5,361 nt of DNA from Cellvibrionales bacterium UBA1963 (lineage in GTDB: Bacteria > Pseudomonadota > Gammaproteobacteria > Pseudomonadales > UBA7434). The notes below the pieces were generated by a model. It saw nothing but the letters and a program-made list of their open reading frames with translations. It did no database searches and was not told the origin of the DNA. The DNA lies in the NCBI GenBank assembly GCA_002336035.1, contig DDED01000091.1, forward strand, positions 1 to 5,361, read 5' to 3'. A program made the translations under genes and the position numbers. Below, piece by piece: positions 5,338 through 5,361 of this stretch; the stretch's first letter is position 1, and each line of letters begins with the position of its first letter.

Positions 5338-5361
5338 TAAGCATGGGTAAGCATGGGTAAG
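5338..5361 (+). repeat. Tandem direct repeat, 10-bp unit TAAGCATGGG, 2.4 copies, cut by the window end
   Basis: Units at 5338-5347 and 5348-5357 are identical and TAAG at 5358-5361 begins a third. The array therefore reaches the right edge and may continue. The unit length matches one helical turn, as in some iteron-like arrays, but two and a half visible copies do not distinguish this from a simple slippage repeat. Confidence 0.6.

Larger units (their letters stand above)
4947..5361. other. 415-bp AT-rich region with no convincing gene
   Basis: This stretch after the regulator has long T and A runs and no open frame with an ATG and a ribosome site. Two overlapping plus-strand frames of 86 and 60 codons begin at TTG (4968 and 5011) without Shine-Dalgarno sequences and match nothing I recognise. 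On the minus strand a start-less frame of about 50 codons ends at 5180. No rho-independent terminator is evident right after the regulator stop. What it does contain is several palindromes, an inverted repeat next to a TATAAAAT box and a tandem decamer at the right edge, listed separately. It may be the upstream region of a gene beyond the window or decayed DNA. Confidence 0.5.

Overview
The window reads like a chromosomal stretch of a moderately AT-rich gammaproteobacterium, perhaps marine or of the Oceanospirillales/Alteromonadales type. That rests only on protein flavour (a COG0523 GTPase with the DRLLI-E-PTGLGHP signature, COG4875-like and DUF2817 proteins) and on Shine-Dalgarno use, so the taxonomy is tentative. 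No rRNA, tRNA, CRISPR array or transposase was found.

Left part (1-991): the window opens inside a plus-strand gene for a CobW/COG0523 metal-chaperone-type GTPase. It carries an in-frame TAA at 14-16, exactly where the family has the Walker-B-like glutamate, while everything after it is open and well conserved up to 754. Converging on it from the minus strand (about 968 down to 746) is what looks like the decayed 3' part of a COG4875 / SgcJ-EcaC-type (NTF2-fold) gene, broken by a frameshift and a TGA.

Central part (992-4220, minus strand): three genes lie in the same direction. They are a DUF2817 M14-like zinc hydrolase, a glyoxalase-like VOC protein whose start overlaps or abuts the hydrolase stop, and, after about 150 bp, a PLP-dependent enzyme of the Cds1 cysteine desulfhydrase group. 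Divergent from them is a TetR/AcrR-family regulator (4311-4946, plus). The short region between regulator and operon holds a perfect 18-bp palindrome that contains a TATAAT on each strand. This is the layout of an autoregulating TetR repressor controlling a small catabolic or detoxification operon. A hydrolase, a VOC enzyme and a cysteine/C-S lyase together suggest processing of a thiol- or amide-linked small molecule, but the substrate cannot be read from the sequence.

Right part (4947-5361): this is AT-rich and without a convincing gene. It has several short palindromes, an inverted repeat just upstream of a TATAAAAT box, and a 10-bp tandem repeat that runs off the right edge. In four cases start codons were chosen by Shine-Dalgarno spacing rather than by the longest open frame; the reasons are given in each entry.
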